Part shown: piece after piece, positions 18,901 to 28,163 of the stretch
Numbering within the stretch: the first letter of the stretch is position 1
Layout: each line of letters begins with the position of its first letter
Assembly: GCA_022564295.1 (NCBI GenBank)
Contig: JADFLR010000002.1
Location: forward strand, 124,001 to 188,000
Direction: 5' to 3'
DNA from: Bacteroidota bacterium
Lineage (GTDB): Bacteria > Bacteroidota > Ignavibacteria > Ignavibacteriales > Ignavibacteriaceae
Length of the DNA: 64,000 nt
Notes under the pieces: model-generated
Told to the model about the DNA's origin: nothing
Database searches by the model: none
Seen by the model: the letters and a program-made list of their open reading frames with translations, nothing else
Program-made: the position numbers and the translations under genes

Positions 18901-19626
18901 TCACTTCCAGTCTATTACATCAAATTCGTTTGAATCAAATTTACCATAACAGGGTTTGTCTATCCATGATCCAAGGTTAATATAAACACCGTTATTGTAT
19001 TTTGTAACTACTCTTTCGTGGGAGTGCCCGAAAATTACATAATCAAATCCTTCATCAATTTTTATCTTAGCAGCATCAAACATTCCATTAATCTCGCCGT
19101 AATCTTTTTTCATTGTGTACTTCCTGCTTGATTTACTGGTCTTACTCGCAATAGCAATTCCAATATCAGGATGTAATAATGAATACATTTTCTGGATGAA
19201 TTTGTTCCGTAATATTACTTTTAAAAATTTGTAACCAATATCGTTTTTAACCAGTCCGTCCCCGTGTGCTATGTAAAACCTTTTTCCATTTAATAAAACA
19301 TCAAGCGAACTTTCATACATTATAGCACCGAACTCTTTGGAGAAAAAATCACGATGCAAAAAATCGTGGTTACCGATAAAGTAATGAATTTTAATTTCTT
19401 TCTCGGCAACATCTTGTAATGCTGTAAGTGTTCTGAAGAAACCTTTTTGGTAAACCCGCTTATACTCAAACCAGTAATCGAATAGATCGCCAATAAGAAA
19501 AAGTTCATCGCAATTATCTTCTGCAAATTCTAAAAATTTAACAAGCAATCTTTCCTTTTTATCTTCAATTTCTTTTGTTTGAAGACCGAGGTGCTGGTCG
19601 GAAATAAAAAGATATCGTTTATTCAC
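18901..19626 (-). CDS. lpxH: UDP-2,3-diacylglucosamine diphosphatase (LpxH-like)
   Basis: The 241-residue calcineurin-like phosphoesterase shows the metal motifs in order: SDQHLG, GDLFDYWFE, GNHD, HGDG and GHSHE. The FDYWFE context and length match LpxH, which cleaves UDP-2,3-diacylglucosamine to lipid X in lipid A synthesis at the inner membrane. It lies immediately upstream of the PBP gene. Its presence supports an outer membrane with lipid A. The related LpxG/LpxI classes are unlikely on sequence pattern. Confidence 0.88.
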   Translation of the reverse strand: MNKRYLFISDQHLGLQTKEIEDKKERLLVKFLEFAEDNCDELFLIGDLFDYWFEYKRVYQKGFFRTLTALQDVAEKEIKIHYFIGNHDFLHRDFFSKEFGAIMYESSLDVLLNGKRFYIAHGDGLVKNDIGYKFLKVILRNKFIQKMYSLLHPDIGIAIASKTSKSSRKYTMKKDYGEINGMFDAAKIKIDEGFDYVIFGHSHERVVTKYNNGVYINLGSWIDKPCYGKFDSNEFDVIDWK

Positions 19627-19691
19627 AAATCAAATAATAGTTTAACAATAATGTATAAAATTACAGAATACCTTTTTGAAAAAAAATATAT

Positions 19692-21398
19692 TTAATTTTC
19701 TATCAATTCATTCATTGTCATCAGAAGCCAATCGTTTGGATCCAAAATTATTTCCACCGGTTTTTTATTACTTCGAACAGACAGTTTTACATTCTTTGAA
19801 TCTATACTAAAACGAAAAGTTTCTAATTCCCCATTATTGTATTTAAAAGTAATTCCAAGATGGAAAAAATATTCATCAAATCCATCCTGTACCTGTTCAA
19901 GCGTAATAATTGTCTCAAATTCATCAGCTATTCTCGTACTATTCCATTTGTAATTCAATTCTATTTTTCCAGTTCCGTTTAACCATTGATTAAAAAAATT
20001 TGTTAAATTTACACCGGAAATCGATTCACAAACATTTTTAAAATCTTCTGTTGAAGCATTAGAATATTTAAATTTTTCATAATACTTCCTTAATACGTTA
20101 AAGAATGTGCTATCGCCTAATTCCCAGCGGAGCATATGTAAAACCCAGGCACCCTTATTGTAAATTGTTCCAGTAAATAGAGATGATCCCGGATTTCCCA
20201 ATGCAACTGAAAAGCTACCATGGCTAATATTCAACATAGTTGATCTTAAAGCAGACCTGCCTGATTTAAATTCGTAAAATAAAGCTTCAGAATATGTTGA
20301 GAAACCTTCATTTAACCATATATCATTCCAGGATTTAAGACCAACAGCATTACCCCACCAGTGATGAGCTAATTCGTGAATATAAATATCTAAGAAGAAA
20401 TTTTTTCCTCCTATGATATTTGATGCTACACCTGTAATAGTTTGATGCTCCATTGCTCCCAGTTGCCATAAAAATTCTGCAACACCATATTTTTCTTTAA
20501 TAAATGGATATTCACCAAAAGTTTCTGCAAAGAAACGTAATATTTCAGGATGCTCCTGAAAATCTTTTTTTGCATCTTCTACATCATCCTGTAAAACATA
20601 ATAATCAATTGCCATTGTATCTTGTTTATCAAGTGAAACATACTTATCGCTAAAATGCTGATAGTTGGATGAGTAAATTGCAATCAAGTAGGTTGAAGTC
20701 GGATAGTTTGTTTTCCAATGGTAAGTGCGTCTCTCACCATCATCCTCAATTCCTATTAGTATTCCGTTAGAAACCGATACCTGAGAAGAATCATTTTTTA
20801 TTCTAATATCCAAAAGCGCTTTATCCGAAGGAAGATCATTGCATGGAAACCAGGAAGATGCATAAGCAGGTTCACTTAAATTATAAACTAAAGAGGTTCC
20901 GTTTATCTTGCCAAAAACAAATCCCTCTAATCCTACTTTTTTTGGTGTGCCGGAATAAGTTACTTTTAATTCAAATGTATCTAAGGGAACGGAATCATCT
21001 AAAATTATTGTTAATAGTTTATCTTCATTAAAATATTCGCTTTCAATTTCGTTTAGCTTTACTTCACTTATATCAAAATTATCATAAAAATTGAGTTCAA
21101 GTTTTTTCAACCCTTCTTCTTTTACAACTCCTATAATTACTGCTGACGCATCCAATTTTTTTTCATCCGGAAAGAGATCAAAGAATAAATCGTAGTGAAG
21201 AATATCAATTTTTCTCTCGTTTTCAGTTCTATAATCTTCAGCATTAAAAATTTTATAGTAATTGTTAAGATGACGCAAATAGAATTGCTTCTTCCAACCA
21301 GAATGAACTATATCATTATTATTAATGACAATTAATGCGGTAACAGTAAACGGAAGAATAAAAATAATAGTATAATACAGCGAATTTTTGATCCTCAT
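19692..21398 (-). CDS. M1 family aminopeptidase, membrane-anchored or exported
   Basis: The 568-residue protein has an N-terminal hydrophobic segment (about 6-26) that anchors or exports it. A beta-rich M1 domain is followed by the substrate motif GAMEHQT (GAMEN variant) and the gluzincin site H341-E342-x-x-H345 in HELAHHWWGN, with the second Glu in NEGFSTYSE. The C-terminal helical part of larger M1 enzymes is shortened, as in many bacterial exported members. It removes N-terminal residues from peptides. It is transcribed divergently from glgC, with a 136-bp shared upstream region. Confidence 0.9.
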   Translation of the reverse strand: MRIKNSLYYTIIFILPFTVTALIVINNNDIVHSGWKKQFYLRHLNNYYKIFNAEDYRTENERKIDILHYDLFFDLFPDEKKLDASAVIIGVVKEEGLKKLELNFYDNFDISEVKLNEIESEYFNEDKLLTIILDDSVPLDTFELKVTYSGTPKKVGLEGFVFGKINGTSLVYNLSEPAYASSWFPCNDLPSDKALLDIRIKNDSSQVSVSNGILIGIEDDGERRTYHWKTNYPTSTYLIAIYSSNYQHFSDKYVSLDKQDTMAIDYYVLQDDVEDAKKDFQEHPEILRFFAETFGEYPFIKEKYGVAEFLWQLGAMEHQTITGVASNIIGGKNFFLDIYIHELAHHWWGNAVGLKSWNDIWLNEGFSTYSEALFYEFKSGRSALRSTMLNISHGSFSVALGNPGSSLFTGTIYNKGAWVLHMLRWELGDSTFFNVLRKYYEKFKYSNASTEDFKNVCESISGVNLTNFFNQWLNGTGKIELNYKWNSTRIADEFETIITLEQVQDGFDEYFFHLGITFKYNNGELETFRFSIDSKNVKLSVRSNKKPVEIILDPNDWLLMTMNELIEN

Positions 21399-21534
21399 TT
21401 TAATCTTTCAATTAAAATTTCTATTAATAAAATGAAATATTAACTAATTATTAAGTATTATAAATAACAATTTAATTAATTGCCAAACAAACTATATTTA
21501 TTTATTTTCGGAATAATAATAAAAAGGATTATGT

Positions 21535-22776
21535 ATGCCTTTCCCCGGTTCTTCAATTTTAAGAGAAACAGTAGTAATGGTCCTGGCTGGCGGTCAGGGA
21601 GAGCGGCTGTATCCACTTACCAAAGTGAGAAGCAAACCATCGGTTCCATTCGGTGGTAAATACAGGATAATTGATTTTGCTTTATCCAATTGTCTCAACT
21701 CAGGCTTAAGAAGAATATACGTACTAACCCAGTATAAATCCGATTCGTTAAATCAACACTTGTTTGAAGCGTGGAGTATTTTTAATCCTGAATTAGGTGA
21801 ATTCATTTATTCGGTTCCGCCCCAAAGAAAAATGAACAACGATTGGTACCTTGGAACTGCAAACGCCATATATCAGAACAAAAATTTATTTTCCAACGAT
21901 AACAAAGCTCGATGGGTATTAATACTCGGAGGTGATCATATTTACAAAATGGATTACATGCGTTTATTACAATACCATCTTGTAAAGATGGCTGACCTCT
22001 CAATTGCTTGTATAGAAGTACCTCAATCAGAAGCAGACAGATTTGGTATAGTGGAAGTTGACGCGGATTACAGGGTTAAATCTTTCATTGAAAAACCTGT
22101 AAACCCATCTGAAATTCCTGATAAACCTGGTTACTCATTTGTGAACATGGGGATTTATGTATTCAATGCAAATGTGCTGCGCGATGTGATTACTGAAATG
22201 GAAGGAAAGAATTTGAAACCATACGATTTTGGAAAAGATGTTATTCCATATATGGTTAAAAACAACCGCCCTGTTTATGCTTATAAGTTTGAGGACGAAA
22301 ATAAAAAAGAGACCCCATACTGGCGCGACATAGGAACGTTAGATAGTTATTTTGCCACAAGTATGGATTTGATCAGTATCTCGCCTGAATTTAATCTTTA
22401 TGATTCGAACTGGCCAATTCGTACTTATCAATATCAGCTTCCTCCTGCAAAAACTCTTTCTCACGAAGGAGAAAGGGTTGGAAGAAATTTAAATTCACTT
22501 ATTTGTGATGGTTCTATTATTTCAGGTGGACTTGTTGAGAGGTCTATCCTAGGTGCCAATGTTAAAATCAATAGTTTTGCTTATGTAACCGATTCAATAA
22601 TTATGTATAACTGTAACGTAGGAAGACATGCAAGAATACGCAGAGCTATCATCGATAAGAATGTAACAATACCGGAAGGATATGAAATAGGGTTTGATCC
22701 TGAAAGCGATAAAAAGAAATTTACCGTTTCTGAATCTGGCATTGTTGTAATTGAAAAAAACGCTATCCTCTCCTAA
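21535..22776 (+). CDS. glgC: glucose-1-phosphate adenylyltransferase
   Basis: The 413-residue protein has the nucleotidyltransferase signature LAGGQGERLYPLT, then RSKPSVPFGGKYRIIDF, GGDHIYKMDY, the sugar-phosphate site SFIEKP and a C-terminal left-handed beta-helix (about 300-413). It makes ADP-glucose for glycogen synthesis. No other glycogen gene is nearby. The ATG follows an aaaaagg sequence. Allosteric sites cannot be judged here. Confidence 0.95.
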   Translation: MPFPGSSILRETVVMVLAGGQGERLYPLTKVRSKPSVPFGGKYRIIDFALSNCLNSGLRRIYVLTQYKSDSLNQHLFEAWSIFNPELGEFIYSVPPQRKMNNDWYLGTANAIYQNKNLFSNDNKARWVLILGGDHIYKMDYMRLLQYHLVKMADLSIACIEVPQSEADRFGIVEVDADYRVKSFIEKPVNPSEIPDKPGYSFVNMGIYVFNANVLRDVITEMEGKNLKPYDFGKDVIPYMVKNNRPVYAYKFEDENKKETPYWRDIGTLDSYFATSMDLISISPEFNLYDSNWPIRTYQYQLPPAKTLSHEGERVGRNLNSLICDGSIISGGLVERSILGANVKINSFAYVTDSIIMYNCNVGRHARIRRAIIDKNVTIPEGYEIGFDPESDKKKFTVSESGIVVIEKNAILS

Positions 22777-22882
22777 TATTTTTTTTCAGTTTAGCTTCTT
22801 TATTTTGATCTTGTGTTTTATTAATAAAGATTATAATGTACAGACACATCTGAATATATATATTTAAATTAATTAATGCATA

Positions 22883-24700
22883 GTGAACACTGATTTAATA
22901 AATAAATTAAAAACCCTCCCAACTCGCCCAGGTGTTTATCAGTTTAAAAATGAAAAAGACAAAGTAATTTATGTGGGGAAAGCCAGAAATTTAAGAAACC
23001 GTGTGCGAAGTTACTTCCACGGAAGTGCTACAAATGCTAAAACAATGGCATTAGTAAAAAGAATTAAAGATGTTGAACTTGTAATAACAGATTCAGAGAT
23101 TGAAGCTTTGGTGCTGGAAAACAATCTTATTAAAGAACTAAAACCACGCTACAATATTGATCTTAAAGATGATAAGTCATTCCCTTTCATAAAAGTAACA
23201 AACGAACCATACCCGCAAGTTTATTCAACACGCAAGGTTATTCAGGATGGTTCAAAATATTTTGGACCATATACAAGTGTGAAAAGTATGAAATCCGCTC
23301 TTCGTATGATAAAGCAGATTTTTAAGATAAGAAGCTGCAAGTATGATATTAACAAGGTAACTATCGCAAAGAAAAAGTATAAGCTTTGTCTTGATTATCA
23401 CATAAATAAATGCGACGGACCTTGTGAAGGTTTAATTTCCCAAACCGAATACAATGAGATGGTTCAGGAAGTTATAAAACTTCTTAGAGGTAAAACCGAT
23501 GATTTGATAAAAGAACTTGAGACAAAAATGCAAAAAGCTTCTTCCGGTCTTGATTTTGAAAAAGCTGGGGAGATAAGAGATAAAGTTGAACAGTTAAAAA
23601 CAATTTCATCAAAACAAAAAATAGTAAGTAACGATTTTATCGATAGAGACGTAATTTCGGTTGCGTATGAAGGCAATGATTCCGCCTGCTCGATTTTTAA
23701 CATACGCAGCGGAAAACTTGTAGGTAAAAAACAATTACGACTTAGCTTAAAAGGTGCAGAAGAGTTGCCGGAGATTTACAATTCAATTGTGAAATTTTAT
23801 TACGGCGAACATACTGAAATCCCAAAAGATATTTTATTTGAAACCGAACCGCTTGATTCCGACCTGCTAAAAGAATGGTTGAATTTGCGAGCCGAGAAAA
23901 AAGTAAAATTTGTTATTCCGCAACGAGGGAATCTGCGTTCACTCGTTAAGATGTGTAAGCAGAATGCAATACTTCAACTAAAAGAGATTCAAATTCAAAA
24001 GATGAAAAGAGAAGGACACGTTCCTTTTGCTGTTGCCGCACTTCAAAGAGATTTAAGATTAAATAAACTCCCCAAAAAAATTGAGTGTTTCGATGTTTCC
24101 AATTTACAAGGAACAGATTCAGTTGCAAGCATGGTTGTTTTTGTTGATGGCAAACCGAAAAAAAGTTTGTACAGAAAATTTATTATTCAGGATGTTGAAG
24201 GTCCCGATGACTTCGCAAGTATGCAGGAGGTGATCAGAAGAAGATACACCCGCGTATTAAAGAATGAAGAACCCTTGCCCGATTTAATAATGGTAGACGG
24301 TGGGAAGGGTCAGCTTTCGAGTGCAGTGGAAGTTTTAAATGGTCTCGGTTTAAAACAAATTCGTATAATCGGACTAGCAAAACGCCTAGAGGAAGTGTTT
24401 TTTCCACGGAAATCCGAGGCAGAGTCAATCCCGAAAACATCATCAGGATTAAAATTATTACAGCAAATTCGTGATGAAGCCCACCGGTTTGCAATTACTT
24501 TTCATCGCAAACGAAGAAATAAAAGGACTTTTACTTCCGAGTTAACAGGAATAAAAGGCATTGGTCCTGCCACGGCACAGATGTTGATTAAACAGTTGGG
24601 AAGTGTGTCAGCAATCAAAAAAGAATCGTTAGAAAAAATTGGTGCTGTTATTGGTAATAAGAAAGCAGAAATAATTTTTAAATATTTTCAAAGAGTATAG
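22883..24700 (+). CDS. uvrC: UvrABC excision nuclease subunit C
   Basis: The 605-residue protein starts at GTG 22883 with the GIY-YIG nuclease domain (RPGVYQFKN...VIYVGKARNLRNRVRSYF). A Cys-rich insert, a UVR motif (about 205-235, FEKAGEIRDKVEQL), an RNase-H-like endonuclease domain beginning ECFDVSNLQG with GGKGQL, and a C-terminal HhH pair (LTGIKGIGPATAQMLIK) follow. UvrC makes the 3' and 5' incisions in nucleotide-excision repair. It lies 106 bp after glgC. All domains are complete. Confidence 0.95.
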   Translation: MNTDLINKLKTLPTRPGVYQFKNEKDKVIYVGKARNLRNRVRSYFHGSATNAKTMALVKRIKDVELVITDSEIEALVLENNLIKELKPRYNIDLKDDKSFPFIKVTNEPYPQVYSTRKVIQDGSKYFGPYTSVKSMKSALRMIKQIFKIRSCKYDINKVTIAKKKYKLCLDYHINKCDGPCEGLISQTEYNEMVQEVIKLLRGKTDDLIKELETKMQKASSGLDFEKAGEIRDKVEQLKTISSKQKIVSNDFIDRDVISVAYEGNDSACSIFNIRSGKLVGKKQLRLSLKGAEELPEIYNSIVKFYYGEHTEIPKDILFETEPLDSDLLKEWLNLRAEKKVKFVIPQRGNLRSLVKMCKQNAILQLKEIQIQKMKREGHVPFAVAALQRDLRLNKLPKKIECFDVSNLQGTDSVASMVVFVDGKPKKSLYRKFIIQDVEGPDDFASMQEVIRRRYTRVLKNEEPLPDLIMVDGGKGQLSSAVEVLNGLGLKQIRIIGLAKRLEEVFFPRKSEAESIPKTSSGLKLLQQIRDEAHRFAITFHRKRRNKRTFTSELTGIKGIGPATAQMLIKQLGSVSAIKKESLEKIGAVIGNKKAEIIFKYFQRV

Positions 24701-24906
24701 AATCAATGAGAACTTCTATAACCACATTATCATTAATATATTAAATTCTTAACGGAAATAATTATAATGAAGTCCAAAATAATGTTCCACTTGCAAACTG
24801 CACAATCAATCAGTTATTAATAATCGACTTCAAAAACGTACGTGATACGTTTTACATTTCAAAAGATCACATTATCGAGATCAATCTTGCAACGCATCAG
24901 GGTATT

Positions 24907-25587
24907 GTGAGATTCAGAGAAGGTGAAACAAAAGTATTCCCTCTTTCCGGCGGCACTAAAAATATTTCCGAAGGCATCGAAACAAGAGAGGGACTATTCG
25001 CACTCCATTGGAAAAGCAAAATACAATACTCAACACAGTTCGATAGTACCGTAATGCTTTACTGGATGAGCTTTAACAGCGGGATTGGTATGCATGCACT
25101 AAGGACAAAGGGTTACTACAGGCATTTGGGGAAGAAGAATGTATCACACGGTTGCGTAAGAGTTTCCCGCGAAGATGCAAAAGAAATGTTTGATATTTTG
25201 GAAAGAGGAACGCCTGTATTAGTACATAAAGGTGAGAATGCAGTAACTGTTGCTTTTGGCGATACTGTGAAAAATTATAATTATTATTCTTTTAATGAAA
25301 TGAGAAAGCTGCTGCCCGAAAGGTACCGTGCTATTTACAATGGAAGATATTTCATCGATAATAAGGAAAAAATAATTATTGATGAAAATAATGTAAGCGC
25401 TTCAGGACTCCCAATTGGAAATGTTGAAAATATTCCAACTAAACAAATTGTTTTTTCAACGTTGGTTAATGTTGATAATGAAATAGCTGAGGAAGATAAT
25501 TTAGATATTATTTTGTCAGGCAATTTAGAAAAGAATGTAAAATTGTCAGTCCACCCTTTTCTTGATTCACTTTACGTACAAAAATAA
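24907..25587 (+). CDS. L,D-transpeptidase (YkuD family), N-terminus interrupted
   Basis: The catalytic motif SHGCVRVSREDAKEM contains the nucleophile Cys, and GMHALRTKGYYRHLGKKN precedes it, marking a YkuD L,D-transpeptidase that makes 3-3 peptidoglycan cross-links or attaches lipoproteins. The first standard start, GTG 24907, cuts the domain's opening strands: in-frame codons before it encode YISKDHIIEINLATHQGI, which belongs to the fold. That frame stays open back to TAA 24742-24744 with no ATG, GTG or TTG. Before the stop, ATG 24706 opens a 12-codon in-frame piece. So either a nonsense mutation interrupts the gene, or translation begins at a rare codon such as ATT 24745. Confidence 0.75.
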   Translation: MRFREGETKVFPLSGGTKNISEGIETREGLFALHWKSKIQYSTQFDSTVMLYWMSFNSGIGMHALRTKGYYRHLGKKNVSHGCVRVSREDAKEMFDILERGTPVLVHKGENAVTVAFGDTVKNYNYYSFNEMRKLLPERYRAIYNGRYFIDNKEKIIIDENNVSASGLPIGNVENIPTKQIVFSTLVNVDNEIAEEDNLDIILSGNLEKNVKLSVHPFLDSLYVQK

Positions 25588-25748
25588 ATTCGGGTTTATT
25601 CTCTGAAGTTGGGTAAAACATTCTCTCATTTTTTTGAACTTCGCCTCTCCGCTCCAATTAAAACCATATAATACTAATAATATAATTTTGGCGATATGTA
25701 TTCTCATTTATATATTGATTTAGTACATTTTTTAAATTTGGAGAAACA

Positions 25749-26225
25749 ATGAAAATTATAATATTCTTATCATTTCTTCCGATATTTATTTTCGCTCAGA
25801 CAAAATCACTTAATCTTGGCGGTAACAATATTGAACTTGGTATGGATGAAGAATCTGTATATGAATTACTCGGACCAAAATTTAGATTAGACGTTGATGA
25901 ATATGACAATTTATTTATATCCGATAATTCTTCGGATCTTACTATTGGCATTATTAATTTTGAAAACGGAAGAGTAAATAAAATTGTAAAGGATTGGGGG
26001 ACCGGGCACAAAAATAATGTTGCTGGTGTATTTAAGACTTTGTGGAATATTTTCAGGCAATTCGGCGAAGAGACTGCATTGTTGAAAGCAATGCCTACAG
26101 AAACATACACACCTACCGGTGAAGAATATAGTTTACAGTTTTATATCAATGAATACAGGTACGTCGATATAAAAATTTTTCACAGCATTTATATTTATGA
26201 AGTTCTCGCAGAACCGGAAATATAG
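25749..26225 (+). CDS. exported protein of unknown function
   Basis: The 158-residue protein has a clear signal peptide (about 1-17, ending FIFAQT) and a small mixed alpha/beta body starting LNLGGNNIELGMDEESVYEL, a pattern reminiscent of short SmpA/OmlA-like or BLIP-like domains in which a GM...V..LLG motif follows a strand. The similarity is too weak to claim. GGAGAAACA precedes the ATG. It is convergent with the PorV/PorQ-like gene at 26249. It appears to be periplasmic or secreted. Confidence 0.75.
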   Translation: MKIIIFLSFLPIFIFAQTKSLNLGGNNIELGMDEESVYELLGPKFRLDVDEYDNLFISDNSSDLTIGIINFENGRVNKIVKDWGTGHKNNVAGVFKTLWNIFRQFGEETALLKAMPTETYTPTGEEYSLQFYINEYRYVDIKIFHSIYIYEVLAEPEI

Positions 26226-26248
26226 CTGCTGAGAAGAATCAAGTTTAA

Positions 26249-27145
26249 CTAAAATTTAAATTGTAGCGAAAACAGATTTGCATTACCCAAATCGAATGAG
26301 AAAGGCCTATAAGTATAATCAAATCTTAAACTGCCCCACATCAAACCAATACCTCCTGTAAAACTTTTTGCTTCGTAACCGGATTGATAACCAACACGTA
26401 AAGCAAATATCTCATCATAAATTATATCACCGCCTAAGTTAAAGTGAATATCGTCTGTATCGAGATATTTCTGAAATTCAGCAACGGCAATAAAATCAAG
26501 CTTAGCAGATTCAACACCAAATTTATATGCAGACCCTAATCTAAAATCTGTTGGCAGTTGAGTTTCTTCGTTACGCAGCGCATTCATCGAACCGATATTT
26601 TTGATTACTGTGGATACTGATAATCCTTTAAACGGAGTTTCATAATTTAAACCGAAATCAAAACCCAATCCGTTTGCTTCATCGCTTAACAATCCTTCGT
26701 ACAAATATTTAATTGTTGTGCCGAACGAAAGTTTATCCCACACATAAAATCCTGTGGATAAACTGCCGAAAAAATAATTTGCATCAAATTTTGAATCAGG
26801 TTCGCCGGGTCGGGTTCTTATTTCAATATCGCTGATGCTCGTATAATTTAATCCGATCGCCCAAGGCAATCCGAACATCTTCCATTTAATACCAAACAGT
26901 TCGCTGTTCACATCTTGAATCCAACTGCTGTGCATAATTAAAACTTCATTTTTTTCTATCAATGCTAATCTTGAAGGGTTATAATAAAGTGCGGAAAGAT
27001 CATTGGAAGCTGAAGCGCCTGCATCACCCATTGCAATGTTACGAGCACCATACCCGAATTTTAAAAATGATAATCCTGTGTTGCCGGCAGATTGTGCAAA
27101 AACTAATGTTGAAGTAAAAATAAATAATAAAAGAAATTTCTTCAT
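26249..27145 (-). CDS. PorV/PorQ-family outer-membrane barrel
   Basis: The 298-residue protein has a signal peptide (about 1-17) and the family start GLSFLKFGYGARNIAMGDAG, then SALYYNPSRLA and beta strands ending in LFSLQFKF with a terminal Phe. PorV and PorQ are FadL-like barrels that carry or modify T9SS substrates at the outer membrane; this group also includes many paralogues of unknown role. It is the last gene of the run and lies 8 bp after the sister barrel at 27154-28155. Confidence 0.82.
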   Translation of the reverse strand: MKKFLLLFIFTSTLVFAQSAGNTGLSFLKFGYGARNIAMGDAGASASNDLSALYYNPSRLALIEKNEVLIMHSSWIQDVNSELFGIKWKMFGLPWAIGLNYTSISDIEIRTRPGEPDSKFDANYFFGSLSTGFYVWDKLSFGTTIKYLYEGLLSDEANGLGFDFGLNYETPFKGLSVSTVIKNIGSMNALRNEETQLPTDFRLGSAYKFGVESAKLDFIAVAEFQKYLDTDDIHFNLGGDIIYDEIFALRVGYQSGYEAKSFTGGIGLMWGSLRFDYTYRPFSFDLGNANLFSLQFKF

Positions 27146-27153
27146 TCTATAAA

Positions 27154-28155
27154 CTAAAAATTAAATGTTAAACCAATTATATGTCTGTCAGTACTTGAAT
27201 ATTGTTCGATTATAAAAGCGTAATCAACACCTACTATAAAATTACCAAAGGATTTATAAAAAGAGAATCCAAGCACCGGTTTTATCGGCCAATCAGTGTT
27301 ATTAAGATTAAACTGATCAATACCACCCCTTAAATAAAGCCCTTCGTAAATGTTGTACTCAACTCCGGCGCGTAAGATGTTTGTTTCAGCACTGCTGTTT
27401 TCATATTCAAGTGAAGCAAGTATGCCAACTTTTTTGTTAAGATAACTTACACCAAGTTTTCTAAGGTTAGGGAATTTATCTTCGGTAATAACACCATCTC
27501 TTTCATAAACCGGCGAAGTATCCCACTTATATTTACTGTTAATATCAATAATAGCAATAGCAACCGTAAACTGACCATTAACTTTATACACTGCACCTAT
27601 ATCCACACCAAAGCTAGTTGTGTTAATTTCTTCGAAGAGTTTGTAGTAATAAAATTTTGCCGTAATACCGATAGATAATTTTTGGGAGAAACGGTTTGCA
27701 AATGCAAGATAAAATTGATTTTCAGATGTTGAAAGCTCTCCGGTCGGCAAGCCATTGTTGTCTCTTCCATCAATATTACTAACGCCAGCGTTTATTACAC
27801 CTATACTCACTCCCGCACTATTTCTCGGTTTTGGATTTTCAACCAATGAATCTTTTTTAGAATAAAAATCGAACCGGCGCGTGTAACTTAAAAAATTAAG
27901 ATTACGATCAATCGAAAGAAAAGAATATCCTGTTAGGACGGAATTATTCTCTTGGAAAACGGTAACTGCCGGATTGTAATATGAAACAAGTTCACCTGTA
28001 ATAACTGCCGACATTGCATTGCCCATTCCCATTCCACGTGCGCCAAAACCCATCCTGCTAAATGCACCAGCGCGTGCAGCTATCTCACTAAACTGCGGTT
28101 GTGCAATTATAATTGTACTTGTTAATAATATTATAGCAATGATTATTTTTTTCAA
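27154..28155 (-). CDS. PorV/PorQ-like outer-membrane barrel (second paralogue)
   Basis: The 333-residue protein has a signal peptide (about 1-18) and the same N-terminal hallmark, FSRMGFGARGMGMGNAMSA with SYYNPAV, followed by about a dozen amphipathic strands ending in IIGLTFNF. It is paralogous to the next gene and lies 8 bp downstream of the propeller protein at 28164. The pair may form a secretion-associated complex dedicated to the neighbouring sorted protein; this is inferred. Confidence 0.8.
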   Translation of the reverse strand: MKKIIIAIILLTSTIIIAQPQFSEIAARAGAFSRMGFGARGMGMGNAMSAVITGELVSYYNPAVTVFQENNSVLTGYSFLSIDRNLNFLSYTRRFDFYSKKDSLVENPKPRNSAGVSIGVINAGVSNIDGRDNNGLPTGELSTSENQFYLAFANRFSQKLSIGITAKFYYYKLFEEINTTSFGVDIGAVYKVNGQFTVAIAIIDINSKYKWDTSPVYERDGVITEDKFPNLRKLGVSYLNKKVGILASLEYENSSAETNILRAGVEYNIYEGLYLRGGIDQFNLNNTDWPIKPVLGFSFYKSFGNFIVGVDYAFIIEQYSSTDRHIIGLTFNF

Positions 28156-28163
28156 GATTGCCT

